A DNA stretch of 64,000 nt from Thiocapsa bogorovii (GTDB lineage: Bacteria; Pseudomonadota; Gammaproteobacteria; Chromatiales; Chromatiaceae): assembly GCF_021228795.1 (NCBI RefSeq), contig NZ_CP089309.1:5267501-5331500 (forward strand), given 5' to 3'. The notes beneath the pieces were generated by a model. That model had not been told where the DNA came from, ran no database searches, and worked only from the letters and a program-made list of their open reading frames with translations. The position numbers were made by a program, and so were the translations under genes. This document shows, in pieces, positions 25,768 through 35,423 of this stretch (position 1 is its first letter; each line of letters starts with the position of its first letter).

Positions 25768-26253
25768 CTAAGAACCGATTTCGGCTTCGGACTCGAGCGC
25801 GAGTATGAATTCCCATTGCTCGGGCGTGACCGGCATGATGGAGAGCCGATTGCCCTTGCGTACGAGCGGGAAGCCGGAGAGGGCGCCCTCGGCGTGCGCC
25901 TTGAGCTCGGCGAGCGAGATGGTCCGCTTCAGATGGCGCACGTAACGGACGTCGACCAGATACCACCGCGGTTCGTGCGGGTCGCTCTTGGCATCGAAAT
26001 ACTTCGCCTCGGGATCGAACGCGGTGCCGTCGGGATACGCCTCGCTCGCCACCTCCGCGATCCCCACCACGCCCGGCAACGCGCAGTTGGAGTGATAGAA
26101 GAGGATTTGGTCGCCCGGACGCATGTCATCGCGCATCATGTTGCGGGCCTGGTAATTGCGCACCCCGTCCCACGGCTCGGTCCCGTTCGGACGCGCGGCC
26201 AGGTCGTCGAGACCGAAGGCGTCCGGCTCGGATTTCATCAGCCAGTAGTTCAT
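25768..26253 (-). CDS. EVE domain protein
   Basis: 161 residues covering one EVE (PUA-like) domain: MNYWLMKSEPDAFGLDDL, WDGVRNYQARNMMR, GDQILFYHSNC-PGVVGIAEV, KSDPHEPRWYLVDV and PLVRKGNRLSIMPVTPEQW. EVE domains bind modified bases in DNA or RNA. It is a stand-alone housekeeping-type member of the thymocyte nuclear protein 1 (THYN1) kind. It is in the same direction as rsgA upstream, with a 35-bp gap. Confidence 0.88.
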   Translation of the reverse strand: MNYWLMKSEPDAFGLDDLAARPNGTEPWDGVRNYQARNMMRDDMRPGDQILFYHSNCALPGVVGIAEVASEAYPDGTAFDPEAKYFDAKSDPHEPRWYLVDVRYVRHLKRTISLAELKAHAEGALSGFPLVRKGNRLSIMPVTPEQWEFILALESEAEIGS

Positions 26254-26288
26254 CCTGTCGTGTCCTGATGAGGCATCGCGTGGCGGTG

Positions 26289-27302
26289 TCAGGTACGTGC
26301 CTGCTCCGTTTCGGCGAGCAAATGTTTGAAGTTGGCGAGCCGTTGAGGGGCGATGAGGCCCTCTGCGACGGCGCCGTGGATCGCGCAGTCGGGCTCTTGG
26401 TCGTGTCGGCAGTCGGCGAACCGGCAGTGACCGATGTAGGGGCGGAGCTCGCGAAACCCTTGCTGAAGAGCATCGCGGTCGAGCGGGCCGGTGCGGAAGC
26501 TGCGCACGCCCGGCGAGTCGATCAAGGCGCCGTCGTCGGCCAATCGATAGCTGGTCGCCGCCGAGGTGGTATGGCGCCCGAGTCCGGTGGCCTTGGAGAG
26601 TCGACCGATCTGGATCTCGCGATCCGGCAGCAACGCCTTGACCAAGGATGATTTACCGACGCCGGACTGGCCAACCAGGATGCTCGTTTGGCCTCGGAGG
26701 TGACGGATGAGGTCGACCAGGGTCTGCGGCTCGCGCAGACTGGTCCAGAGGAGGGGATAGCCGATTGCCTCGTAGTAGGCGAAGCGTTTTTGAAAGGTTG
26801 CACGTTCGTCCGCGTCGAGCAGGTCCATCTTGTTGGCCACGATGATGCCCTCGACACCCATGATCTCCGCCGCAACCAGATACTGGTCGATCAGATAGTC
26901 GCTCGGCTCGGGCCGCGGCGCGATCAAGATCACCAGGCGCGTCAGGTTGGCCGCCAAGGGCTTGTCGCGACCGCCGAAGTCGGGGCGACTCAACACCGTA
27001 TGCCGCGGTAGGATGGCTGTGACGACACCCTGATTGTCCGCCGTGCGTTGCCAGACCACGCGATCCCCGCAGACCGGATAACCGATGTTCTGACGCGACA
27101 GACAATGCACGATGCCGCCGTCGGCGTCTTCGATCGCCAGATTGGCCCCGTGTCGCACCACCACACGGCCCTCCGCGGGCAGCGGTTCGCCCTCGATCTC
27201 CGACAAAGCGTTTTCGACGCGCGCGGCGAGGCGCTGACGGCGGCGGTCCTGGATGGTTTGGATCCGCTCGATTTGGCGTCCGGACAGCCGCCGTTTCGTC
27301 AC
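26289..27302 (-). CDS. rsgA: small ribosomal subunit biogenesis GTPase RsgA
   Basis: 337 residues. Circularly permuted GTPase that assists late 30S maturation. An N-terminal OB fold (~35-110) is followed by G4 NKMDLLD, then G1 GQSGVGKSSLV, then G3 DSPGVRSF, in the permuted order. A zinc-binding tail is present: CRFADCRHDQEPDCAIHGAV. It is near orn, as in many gammaproteobacteria. Confidence 0.95.
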   Translation of the reverse strand: MTKRRLSGRQIERIQTIQDRRRQRLAARVENALSEIEGEPLPAEGRVVVRHGANLAIEDADGGIVHCLSRQNIGYPVCGDRVVWQRTADNQGVVTAILPRHTVLSRPDFGGRDKPLAANLTRLVILIAPRPEPSDYLIDQYLVAAEIMGVEGIIVANKMDLLDADERATFQKRFAYYEAIGYPLLWTSLREPQTLVDLIRHLRGQTSILVGQSGVGKSSLVKALLPDREIQIGRLSKATGLGRHTTSAATSYRLADDGALIDSPGVRSFRTGPLDRDALQQGFRELRPYIGHCRFADCRHDQEPDCAIHGAVAEGLIAPQRLANFKHLLAETEQART

Positions 27303-27306
27303 CGGC

Positions 27307-27606
27307 TCAGCGCTCGAAGTTGTAGTAGTTCTGGTTCAGATAGGTGGCCACGTCTTTGATGTCCTCATCGAACCAACGCAGCCCGAGCGCGGTCTCGCAG
27401 CGCTGTACCTGCCGCTCGAGTCCGTCGAGCGAGGTGACCATGCGTCCCTCCCGCGTAAAGATCTCGCTGCCGTGGCAGCTGAGACAGTTGTCTTCGTAGA
27501 GCTCTTTTGCGTTCTCGGTGGGTTGCGCCTGCGCCGTGACTGACCCGAGACCGAGAAGGAGTGCTGCTGCGGCGGCAGCGGCGAGGAATCGCGGTTGAAT
27601 CTTCAT
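27307..27606 (-). CDS. small exported monohaem cytochrome c
   Basis: 99 residues. A signal peptide (MKIQPRFLAAAAAAALLLGLGSVTAQA) is followed by a single haem site CLSCH near residue 40. A Met in GRMVTSL (~55) is a possible sixth ligand. There is one more Cys (VQRCETALGLRWF). The C-terminus DIKDVATYLNQNYYNF fits the last helix of class I cytochromes. It is a periplasmic electron carrier of unknown partner. It starts the minus-strand group that continues into rsgA, 4 bp downstream. Confidence 0.88.
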   Translation of the reverse strand: MKIQPRFLAAAAAAALLLGLGSVTAQAQPTENAKELYEDNCLSCHGSEIFTREGRMVTSLDGLERQVQRCETALGLRWFDEDIKDVATYLNQNYYNFER

Positions 27607-27815
27607 CGATCATGCTCCGGATGGGTGTTGAAAAGAGGATGAGGCGTTCTCGGCCGTCCGGGACGTTCTGCTGGGTCCCGTTCCTGTCTCGTCGTGACGG
27701 GTGCAAAGCTCGCCAGCAGGCGGCGACGCCGGTACTCTAGCCGATGATGGTGTCGACTGCCGGGTTAGACCAGGCGGCTGGCTCACCCGATGACGAATTG
27801 CAGGAGAGCAGGCAT

Positions 27816-28364
27816 TTGACCAAGAACGAAAATAACTTGATCTGGCTCGATCTCGAGATGACGGGGCTCGACCCTGCGACCGATCGTATCCTCGAGATCG
27901 CGACCATGATCACCGACAGCGATCTTCGCATCCTGGCCGAGGGTCCCGTCGTTGCGATCTATCAGCCGGAGACCGTTCTTGCGGGCATGGACGATTGGAA
28001 TCGCGACCATCACGGCCGCTCCGGCCTGCTCGATCGGGTGCGCGCAAGCACGCAGGCCGTATCGGACGCCGAATCGACGACTCTGCGCTTCCTCGCGGAT
28101 CTCGTCCCGCCCGGCGCTTCGCCCCTGTGCGGAAACAGTATCTGTCAGGATCGACGCTTCCTCGCGCTCTGGATGCCGAAGCTCGAGGCCTACTGTCACT
28201 ATCGCAATCTGGACGTGAGCACGCTGAAGATCCTCGCGCAACGCTGGGCACCCTCCGTGGCAAGCGCGTTCAAAAAAGAGTCGCGACACCTGGCCATGGA
28301 CGACATCCGCGAGTCCATCGACGAACTCAAACATTATCGCATGCATCTTTTGCGCCAGCTTTAA
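27816..28364 (+). CDS. orn: oligoribonuclease
   Basis: 182 residues from TTG 27816, chosen because AGGAG is 9 bases upstream and the product then matches Orn length; the open frame reaches back to 27744. DEDDh 3'-5' exonuclease that degrades 2-5-mer RNAs and pGpG. Active-site segments: [31 protein letters not shown] and [11 protein letters not shown]. The TAA stop is the first triplet of a repeat composite, shared convergently with queG. Confidence 0.93.
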   Translation: MTKNENNLIWLDLEMTGLDPATDRILEIATMITDSDLRILAEGPVVAIYQPETVLAGMDDWNRDHHGRSGLLDRVRASTQAVSDAESTTLRFLADLVPPGASPLCGNSICQDRRFLALWMPKLEAYCHYRNLDVSTLKILAQRWAPSVASAFKKESRHLAMDDIRESIDELKHYRMHLLRQL

Positions 28365-28555
28365 ACCGCGCCCGGTGTTGTATGCGTGACGTGTTGAAAT
28401 GGTTCGGCCGCGTCAGCTCCGGTGACTGTCGGAGCTGGCGCGGTTTAAAGGATTCGAAGATGTTGAATGCTAAACCGCGTCTCACCAGGATCGAGGATAT
28501 CTCCGAAGCCATACGCACAATGAAAACGACGCATGTCGCTCTGGACCCGATTCAA
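28361..28555 (-). repeat. composite intergenic repeat 5 (A1-linker-B2, reverse)
   Basis: B2 unit 28361-28448, linker (GATTCGAAGATGTTGAATG) and A1 unit 28471-28555, between convergent orn and queG. It contains the TAA stop of orn at its left end and overlaps the TGA stop of queG at its decayed right end (GATTCAA). The B half has a stem CAGCTCCG/CGGAGCTG. Confidence 0.88.
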
Positions 28556-29598
28556 CCGATCTGCCGGAGCGCCCAGCCGACATGCTCCCGAATCAGGGCA
28601 TGCGGATGGTCTGCACGGCTGACCAGGGCTTGTTTGACCTCGGGCGACGCCGGGGCGTTGCCCAGCGCGACGGCGATGTTTCGCAGCCAGCGGAGGTGGC
28701 CGATGCGACGGATCGCGGAGCCTTGCGTCCGGTCGAGAAAGGTCGTCTCGTCCCAGGCAAAGACATCGACGAGCGAGGCCGTATCCAGCCCGTGGCGGGC
28801 CTGAAAATCAGGCTCGACGGCGAGCCGCGCGAAGCGATTCCAGGGACACACCAATTGGCAGTCGTCGCAGCCGTAGATACGGTTCCCTATCAGGGGTCGC
28901 AAATCCTCCGGGATGCTGCCGCCGTATTCGATCGTGAGGTACGAAATACAGAGGCGGGCGTCGAGCGCATAGGGTGCGACGATCGCGCGGGTCGGACAGA
29001 CCTCGATGCAGGCCCGGCAGCGGCCGCAGTGATCGGCGATCGGGGTATCGATCGGCAGCGCGAGGTCGGTGTAGATCTCGCCGAGAAAGAACCAGGAGCC
29101 GGCCTTGGGATGGATGAGATTGGTATGCTTGCCGATCCAACCGAGTCCGGCCTTCGCGGCCAGTGGTTTCTCCATGACGGGTGCGGAGTCGACGAAGACG
29201 CGGTAGCCGAAGGGGCCGATTTCGGCGAGGATATGCTCGGCGAGGCGCTGTAGCCGTCGTCTGAGCAGCTTGTGATAGTCACGACCCAGCGCGTAGCGCG
29301 AGATGAAGGCGCGCGGCGGGTCCTCGAGCGCGGCCTGCATCGCCGGGAGCGACTCGGGCAGATAGTCCATCCGCACCGAGATCACCCGAACCGTCCCAGG
29401 CACCAGGTCGGCCGGGCGCGAGCGTTTCAAGCCATGGCGGGCCATGTAATCCATGGTGCCGTGACGGCCCTCGGCGAGCCAGGCCAGCAGGCGTGACTCG
29501 GCCGATGCAAGGTCGGTGTCGGTGACCCCGACCTGCTGGAAGCCCAGCTCCAGGCCCAGACGTTTGATGCGGGTGACAAGCTCCCCTGTCGGGATCAT
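28552..29598 (-). CDS. queG: epoxyqueuosine reductase
   Basis: 348 residues from ATG 29598 (the frame is open to 29697; the start is not firmly fixed). A cobalamin-dependent enzyme that makes the last step of queuosine tRNA modification. Two 4Fe-4S clusters are indicated by CGRCRACIEVCPTRAI and CDDCQLVCPWN; GYRVFVDSAPVMEKPLAAKAGLG is typical. A C-terminal HEAT-like tail (RHLRWLRNIAVALGNAP) completes it. It is divergent from nnr, as the neighbouring yjeS-yjeF pair is in E. coli. Confidence 0.93.
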   Translation of the reverse strand: MIPTGELVTRIKRLGLELGFQQVGVTDTDLASAESRLLAWLAEGRHGTMDYMARHGLKRSRPADLVPGTVRVISVRMDYLPESLPAMQAALEDPPRAFISRYALGRDYHKLLRRRLQRLAEHILAEIGPFGYRVFVDSAPVMEKPLAAKAGLGWIGKHTNLIHPKAGSWFFLGEIYTDLALPIDTPIADHCGRCRACIEVCPTRAIVAPYALDARLCISYLTIEYGGSIPEDLRPLIGNRIYGCDDCQLVCPWNRFARLAVEPDFQARHGLDTASLVDVFAWDETTFLDRTQGSAIRRIGHLRWLRNIAVALGNAPASPEVKQALVSRADHPHALIREHVGWALRQIG

Positions 29599-29849
29599 TC
29601 CGGTGGAGTCTCGGCTCTGCAAATGCGCATGTCCGAAGGATAGACCGCATCCGACGTCGATTCGAACCTTGTGCTTCGAGAAGGCGCCGTCGAGCAAATC
29701 GAGCGAACAAACCTCTCAAGCAAGACCATCGAGCATATCGGGATCCATGAACGCCGAGCGCCGCAAGACATCATGCTGGATCGACTTGATCCGCCTCGGG
29801 ACCAAGGTGCCTCGTGTCGTCCGCAATCGATCCAGCGCGAGAACGCGAC

Positions 29850-31388
29850 ATGTCATCCCCGCCGCGGACTAATCCGATGCCCGACAGTGATCGTCTGCCG
29901 CATGCGCTTTATCGGGCCGAGCAGGTGCGCAACCTCGACCGCTGCGCGATCGAGCAGCACGGCATCCCCGGCGTCGAGTTGATGAATCGGGCCGGAGAGG
30001 CGGCCTATCGGATCCTGCGCGAGCGCTGGCCGGACGCGCGTGATCTCACCGTTCTGGTCGGTGTCGGCAACAACGGCGGTGACGGCTATGTGATCGCACG
30101 GCTGGGGCGGGCCGATGGTCTGTCCGTGCGCCTGTTGCAGCTCGGGAACCCGCAACGCCTCATGGGCGATGCGGCCCTCAGTCGCGACGCCTGGCGTGAC
30201 GCGGGCGGGACGATCGAGCCCTATCGTGGATTGCCGCGGCGCTCGGATGTTCTGGTCGATGCCGTCCTCGGGACCGGACTGGAACGCCCGGTCGAGGGTC
30301 TGTGGGCCGAGGCGATTCAGGCACTCGACAGGCAGCGCGTACCGGTGCTCGCCGTCGATATCCCGTCGGGTCTGCATGCCGACACCGGGCAGGTCATGGG
30401 CGTGGCGGTGCGCGCGGATCTCACCGTCAGCTTCATCGGACTCAAACAAGGTCTCTTTATCGGGGCCGGACCCGAGTACTGTGGCGAGATCCGTTTCAGC
30501 GCGCTCTCGATCCCGGCCCGGGTCTATTCCTGCGAGGTGGCATCGGCGCGACGCATCGACTGGGATCAGCAGTCGGTGCGTTTCGGGCGACGTCCCCGCA
30601 CCGCGCACAAGGGCACCTTCGGACACCTGTTGGTGATCGGCGGCGCACCCGGTCTATCCGGTGCCGTGCGGCTCGCCGGCGAGGCCGCGTTGCGGGCCGG
30701 GGCCGGATTGGTCACGATCGCCACGCATCCGGCACACGCCGCTTGGCTGAATCTCTCGCGTCCCGAGCTGATGGTGTCGGCGGTCGAGACCGCGACGGAT
30801 CTGGCTCCTCTGATCGCGCGAGCCGATGTCGTCGCGATCGGCCCGGGGCTGGGTCGCGAGGCGTGGGGCCGCGATCTTTGGGAACACGTCCTTGCCGTCG
30901 ATAGGCCGATGGTCGTCGATGCCGATGCCCTGAACCTCCTCGCCGAGGCACCTCGCTCGGGGATGGATTGGGTGTTGACGCCGCATCCGGGGGAGGCTGC
31001 ACGCCTGCTCGGGACCGACGTCGCTTCGATCGAGCAGGATCGCCCGGCCGGCGTGCACGCGCTACAGGGGCGCTTCGGCGGTGTCGCTGTTCTGAAAGGC
31101 GCCGGGACACTGATCCGAAGCGATCCGGCGCGCCCGCTTGCGGTCTGCAGCGATGGCAACCCCGGAATGGCGACCGCCGGCTCCGGGGATGTCTTGACCG
31201 GGATCGTCGGCGCCTTGCGCGCTCAGGGTCTCGACGCGGAGGAGGCGGCCTGCGCCGGCGTCTGTCTACACGCGGCTGCAGGGGATCGGGCCGCGCGGAA
31301 CGGCGAGCGCGGGCTCGTTGCGGGCGATATCATCGCCGCCCTTCGCACGGTCGCCAATCACGTGCCCGCGCCGCAGGAGGACGTATGA
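29850..31388 (+). CDS. nnr: bifunctional NAD(P)H-hydrate epimerase / dehydratase
   Basis: 512 residues from ATG 29850; ATG 29877 is an equally possible start. Repairs hydrated NAD(P)H. The N-terminal YjeF_N epimerase domain (~20-220) has VGVGNNGGDGYVIARL and VDAVLGTGL. The C-terminal ADP-dependent dehydratase domain (~235-500) has GTFGHLLVIGGAPGLSGA, VIGPGLG-like AIGPGLG, LTPHPGEAARLL, VLKGAGT and NPGMATAGSGDVLTGI. Its TGA overlaps the tsaE ATG (ATGA). Confidence 0.93.
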   Translation: MSSPPRTNPMPDSDRLPHALYRAEQVRNLDRCAIEQHGIPGVELMNRAGEAAYRILRERWPDARDLTVLVGVGNNGGDGYVIARLGRADGLSVRLLQLGNPQRLMGDAALSRDAWRDAGGTIEPYRGLPRRSDVLVDAVLGTGLERPVEGLWAEAIQALDRQRVPVLAVDIPSGLHADTGQVMGVAVRADLTVSFIGLKQGLFIGAGPEYCGEIRFSALSIPARVYSCEVASARRIDWDQQSVRFGRRPRTAHKGTFGHLLVIGGAPGLSGAVRLAGEAALRAGAGLVTIATHPAHAAWLNLSRPELMVSAVETATDLAPLIARADVVAIGPGLGREAWGRDLWEHVLAVDRPMVVDADALNLLAEAPRSGMDWVLTPHPGEAARLLGTDVASIEQDRPAGVHALQGRFGGVAVLKGAGTLIRSDPARPLAVCSDGNPGMATAGSGDVLTGIVGALRAQGLDAEEAACAGVCLHAAAGDRAARNGERGLVAGDIIAALRTVANHVPAPQEDV

Positions 31389-31897
31389 TCGAACAGTGGC
31401 TGCCCGATCCCGAGGCACAGCTCGCCTTCGGAGCGCGGATCGCCGCGCTCTTGCCGCCGCGTCTGATCGTCTATCTCGAGGGCGACCTGGGGACCGGCAA
31501 GACGACCCTGACGCGGGGTGTTCTCGCGGGGCTGGGCCATCGCGGTGCCGCGCGCAGTCCGACCTATACCCTGCTCGAACCCTACGAGCTGGCGGACCGA
31601 TGCATCAACCACCTGGATCTCTATCGCCTCGGTGATCCGCAGGAGCTCGAGTATCTGGGGCTGCGCGATCTGCTCGCCGAGGATGCCGTCTGGATGGTGG
31701 AGTGGCCCGAGCGCGGTGTCGGGATGTTGCCGCCGCCCGACCTGGTGATTGCGATCGAGTACGTCGCGAACGGCCGGCTCCTGCGTCTGTCGGCCCGGAC
31801 GGCATCGGGCGAGTCTGTGCTGGAGGCGCTGGCCGGACTTGCCTCCCGTGTCCCGGCGCGTTCCGCATCGCCTGAGAAGTCGGATGTAATCCAATGA
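31385..31897 (+). CDS. tsaE: tRNA threonylcarbamoyladenosine synthesis ATPase TsaE
   Basis: 170 residues. P-loop ATPase that acts with TsaB, TsaC and TsaD to make t6A37 in tRNA. Walker A GDLGTGKTTLTRGVL (~34-48), then SPTYTLLEPYE, HLDLYRLGDPQELEYLG and VWMVEWPERG. The start overlaps nnr by 4 bp. It is followed by an amidase gene, as in E. coli. Confidence 0.94.
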   Translation: MIEQWLPDPEAQLAFGARIAALLPPRLIVYLEGDLGTGKTTLTRGVLAGLGHRGAARSPTYTLLEPYELADRCINHLDLYRLGDPQELEYLGLRDLLAEDAVWMVEWPERGVGMLPPPDLVIAIEYVANGRLLRLSARTASGESVLEALAGLASRVPARSASPEKSDVIQ

Positions 31898-31979
31898 TGC
31901 AATTTGGAAAGGCGTCTTTGGGCATGCTATCGTTCGACGCACGATCGATCGGATCGGGAGCAACCGGAAGGCCGTGCTC

Positions 31980-33338
31980 GTGAATAGGCTGATCTCGACG
32001 CTTCTTTTTCTCCTCCTGCTTGCGGTTTCGGCGCAGTGCGTCTTCGCGGAGCAGGCATCGGTGCAGGGTACGCGGGTCTGGACCGATCCGGAGAAGACCC
32101 GGCTGGTCTTCGAGACCTCATCGGCGATCACACACCGGATCTTCCCGCTGGACGAGCCGGATCGACTCGTCATCGACCTCGACGACGCACGCATGCAGAG
32201 CAATCTGCCGAAGGTCGACCTCGGTGACCCCGTTCTGGTCGGCCTGCGCGGCGGGGTGCGAGGCGGATCGGATCTGCGCATCGTGCTGGATCTCAAACAA
32301 CCGGTACGGGCCAAGAGCTTTGCGCTGAGCCCGAACGAGCGCTACGGACATCGGCTGATCATCGATCTGACACCGAAGGACGGTTCGAGCGTCCGGCGTG
32401 TGGCGCTGCCCTCGTTCCCGAATTCGTCGGTTCGCAAAAGCGGGGCACCTCGAGGTGAAGGTCCTGCGATTATCGTCGCCATCGACGCCGGTCACGGCGG
32501 CGAGGATCCCGGTGCTATCGGCGCCGCCGGGACCCTGGAGAAGGACGTCACCCTTGCGATCGCGCGCGAGCTCGCCAAGCTCGTCGACCGCGAGCCGGGT
32601 CTCGAGGCGCTGATGATCCGCGACGGCGATTACTATATCGGGCTACAGGAGCGGATCGGGATCGCACGTGAGCGCCGTGCCGATCTTTTCGTTTCGATCC
32701 ATGCCGATGCCTTCACCAACGCGACTGCGCGAGGCTCCTCGGTCTACACCTTGTCCTTCAGCGGGGCGAGCAGTGAAGCGGCGAAATGGCTGGCGAATCG
32801 CGAGAACAGCGCGGATCTGATCGGCGGCGTCGATCTCGCGAACAACGACGATCTGTTGGCGACCGTACTGATGGATATGACACAGAACGCGACCATCGAG
32901 CAGAGTACTCAGGCCGCGGCCATGGTCCTCGCCAACCTCGGGCGGTTGGGCGTCGTCCATCGCGGCGACGTGCAGCGAGCGGGGTTTGCCGTTCTCAAGG
33001 CGCCGGACGTGCCTTCGATCCTGGTCGAGACCGCGTTCATCAGCAACCCGGAAGAAGAGAAGCGGCTGCGTGATCGGGGCCATCAGCGACAGCTCGCCCA
33101 GGCGATCATGGCCGGCGTGCTGGGGTATTTTCGCAAGTATCCGCCTCACGGGACGCTCGTCGACGCCTCACTGCAAGGCGGCGGAGGCGCGCGCGAATAC
33201 GTCATCGGTCCGGGCGATACCCTCTCGGGGATCGCCAAGCGGCACAGCGTCAGCATCTCCGCTCTGCGCGCCCGCAACGGTCTAAACGACGACATCATCC
33301 GGGTCGGGCAGGTGTTGGCGATTCCGGAGGATTCGTGA
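31980..33338 (+). CDS. N-acetylmuramoyl-L-alanine amidase (AmiB/AmiC type) with LysM
   Basis: 452 residues from GTG 31980, which sits 8 bases after GGAAGG; a GTG at 31974 is too close to it. Signal peptide, AMIN domain (~25-130), zinc amidase_3 domain (~160-390: AIDAGHGGEDPGAIG, DLFVSIHADAF, ILVETAFISNPEEE), and a C-terminal LysM (YVIGPGDTLSGIAKRHSVSISALRARN broken near 415-450). Cleaves septal peptidoglycan in the periplasm. It lies between tsaE and mutL in the conserved order. Confidence 0.93.
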   Translation: MNRLISTLLFLLLLAVSAQCVFAEQASVQGTRVWTDPEKTRLVFETSSAITHRIFPLDEPDRLVIDLDDARMQSNLPKVDLGDPVLVGLRGGVRGGSDLRIVLDLKQPVRAKSFALSPNERYGHRLIIDLTPKDGSSVRRVALPSFPNSSVRKSGAPRGEGPAIIVAIDAGHGGEDPGAIGAAGTLEKDVTLAIARELAKLVDREPGLEALMIRDGDYYIGLQERIGIARERRADLFVSIHADAFTNATARGSSVYTLSFSGASSEAAKWLANRENSADLIGGVDLANNDDLLATVLMDMTQNATIEQSTQAAAMVLANLGRLGVVHRGDVQRAGFAVLKAPDVPSILVETAFISNPEEEKRLRDRGHQRQLAQAIMAGVLGYFRKYPPHGTLVDASLQGGGGAREYVIGPGDTLSGIAKRHSVSISALRARNGLNDDIIRVGQVLAIPEDS

Positions 33339-33352
33339 GGCGCTTTGCGCCG

Positions 33353-33537
33353 AGCCTCCAGCCTCCTGCCGCCAGCCTCCTGTCTCCTGCTATTGGCTTT
33401 CAGCAAAGAATTACTCCGAACGCACGTGTGGTCGAGGTCGGACGCTCTTAAATCGCAGGGGAATCGCCTTGATGCCGGACAGGATCGGCAAAACCGTCGC
33501 CTGCAGAGTGAGGCAGGAGGCAGGAGGCAGGAGGCTC
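33353..33537. repeat. inverted AGGAGGC-type repeats between amiC-like gene and mutL
   Basis: The left arm, 33353-33390, is made of CCTCC/GCCTCCTG units. The right arm, 33508-33537, is made of GGCAGGAGGC units and is its complement. They flank about 118 bp of unrelated sequence without a gene. The arms could pair for 20 bp or more. Confidence 0.65.
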
Positions 33538-33575
33538 CCCTTGCCCACGCCCCGCGCTTCTGTTCCCATCCGCGC

Positions 33576-35408
33576 ATGTCCAGGCCGATCCGCATCCTCT
33601 CCAGTCATCTCGTCAACCAGATCGCGGCGGGCGAGGTTGTCGAGCGTCCGGCCTCGGTCGCCAAAGAGTTGATCGAGAACAGTCTCGACGCCGCGTGCAC
33701 GCGCGTGGAGATCGACGTGGAGCGCGGCGGCATCAAGCGGCTGCGTGTGCGCGACGACGGGCGCGGCATCCCGCCGGACGAGTTGGTCTTGGCGCTCTCG
33801 CGTCATGCCACCAGCAAGGTCGCCGATTTGAGCGATCTGGAGGCGGTTTCGACTCTGGGGTTCCGCGGCGAGGCATTGCCGAGCATCGCCTCGGTGAGCC
33901 GGCTGCGTCTGGTCTCGCGCAGCCGCGACGAGCCGACGGCACTCGAGGTCACGGTAGGCAGCGACGGGGCCTTGGAAGCGCCACGCCCGGCGGCGCATCC
34001 GCCGGGGACCAGCGTGGATGTCCAGGATCTCTTCTACAACACCCCCGCACGCCGGAAGTTTCTGCGTAGCGAGAAGACCGAGCTCGGCCATCTGGAGCAC
34101 GTGGTGCGGCGCATCGCCTTGGCGCGGCCGGAAATCGCCTTCCAGTTGCGTCACAACGGCAGGACGCTCTACGACCTGCCGGCCGCCGCCGACGCTGCGG
34201 GGCGGCGGGCCCGTCTCGAAACCTTGCTTGGAAACGCCTTCGCCGAGCAGGCATTGACCCTGGACGAGGAGGGCGTCGATCTTCGCCTTTGGGGTTGGGT
34301 CGTGCGTCCGGCGTTCTCCCGCAGCCAAGCGGATCAACAGTTCTTCTACGTCAACGGTCGCATGGTGCGCGACAAGCTCGTGAGTCACGCGGTGCGCCAG
34401 GCCTTCAGCGACCTGCTCCATCACGGGCGGCATCCCGCCTATTTGCTGTTCCTGGAGCTGCCCGCGCGAATGGTCGACTGCAATGTCCATCCGTCCAAGC
34501 ACGAGGTGCGTTTTAGGGAGGGTCGGCAGGTTCACGATTTCATCTTTCGCGTGCTCCAGCGGCGTCTCTCGGCCGGGGTGCTCGGCGAGTCTCCGTCGGC
34601 AACCGGGGGCGCGTTTGGGACGGGCCGGGGGGCGCGGGCCGAAGACGAGCCGGTGGCCCGTCTCGGTGGCGTTTCAGGACCCACCATGCGTCTCCCTCTG
34701 GCCGTCGGCGACGGCCGTGGAGGGTATGCCGAGCGTTTGCAGGCCGATCTGGCATTTCAGCGACCACCAGCGGGGACCGGGGTCGACGACGCGGCCGAGC
34801 GCACAAGCCGCGAGGACGTGGAGGGGCACCCGCTCGGTTACGCCATCGCACAGATCAACGGGGTCTATCTCCTGGCCCAGACCCCCGATGGGCTGATCAT
34901 CGTCGACATCCATGCGGCCCACGAGCGGATCGGCTACGAAAGGCTGAAGACGAGCTGGCACTCCGGCGCCGTGATTCGCCAGCCGCTGTTGGTCCCGGTA
35001 TCCGTCGCGGTGGCCCCGCGCGAGGCCGATCTGATCGCATCCCGGACCGACGACCTGGCCGCGCTGGGCCTGGTCATCGATCGCATCGATTCCGGCACCT
35101 TAGTGGTGAGGGAGGTCCCGGCACTGCTGCGACAGGCCGATCATGAGGGCCTGGTGCGCGATCTCTTGTCGGATCTCGCCGTCCACGGCAGCAGCGCCCG
35201 ACTCGACGAGGCCGTCAACGCGGTGCTCTCCACCATGGCATGCCATGGCGCCGTGCGGGCCAATCGCCGCCTGACCCTCGATGAGATGAACGGATTGCTG
35301 CGCGACATGGAGCGTGCCGAGCGGATCGACCAGTGCAATCACGGCCGTCCGACCTGGATCCGGGTGGGTTTCGACGAGCTCGATCGCTGGTTCTCGCGCG
35401 GACGCTGA
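33576..35408 (+). CDS. mutL: DNA mismatch repair protein MutL
   Basis: 610 residues from ATG 33576 (open frame to 33345 runs through repeats). GHKL ATPase motifs: ELIENSLDA, VRDDGRGI, GFRGEALPSIASVSRL. The C-terminal dimerisation domain has DIHAAHERIGYE, fitting the endonuclease pattern DxHAx2Ex4E, with ACHGAVRA and CNHGRPTW; so this MutL is probably a nicking type, unlike that of E. coli. A Gly/Arg/Ala-rich linker lies near 330-430. miaA follows directly. Confidence 0.95.
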   Translation: MSRPIRILSSHLVNQIAAGEVVERPASVAKELIENSLDAACTRVEIDVERGGIKRLRVRDDGRGIPPDELVLALSRHATSKVADLSDLEAVSTLGFRGEALPSIASVSRLRLVSRSRDEPTALEVTVGSDGALEAPRPAAHPPGTSVDVQDLFYNTPARRKFLRSEKTELGHLEHVVRRIALARPEIAFQLRHNGRTLYDLPAAADAAGRRARLETLLGNAFAEQALTLDEEGVDLRLWGWVVRPAFSRSQADQQFFYVNGRMVRDKLVSHAVRQAFSDLLHHGRHPAYLLFLELPARMVDCNVHPSKHEVRFREGRQVHDFIFRVLQRRLSAGVLGESPSATGGAFGTGRGARAEDEPVARLGGVSGPTMRLPLAVGDGRGGYAERLQADLAFQRPPAGTGVDDAAERTSREDVEGHPLGYAIAQINGVYLLAQTPDGLIIVDIHAAHERIGYERLKTSWHSGAVIRQPLLVPVSVAVAPREADLIASRTDDLAALGLVIDRIDSGTLVVREVPALLRQADHEGLVRDLLSDLAVHGSSARLDEAVNAVLSTMACHGAVRANRRLTLDEMNGLLRDMERAERIDQCNHGRPTWIRVGFDELDRWFSRGR

Positions 35409-35423
35409 GTGCGTGGAAAGCAC

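Noticed and set aside
33345-33575. 77-codon N-terminal extension of mutL
   Set aside because: It is made of the AGGAGGC repeats and intervening sequence; MutL proteins begin at the MSRPIRIL segment.
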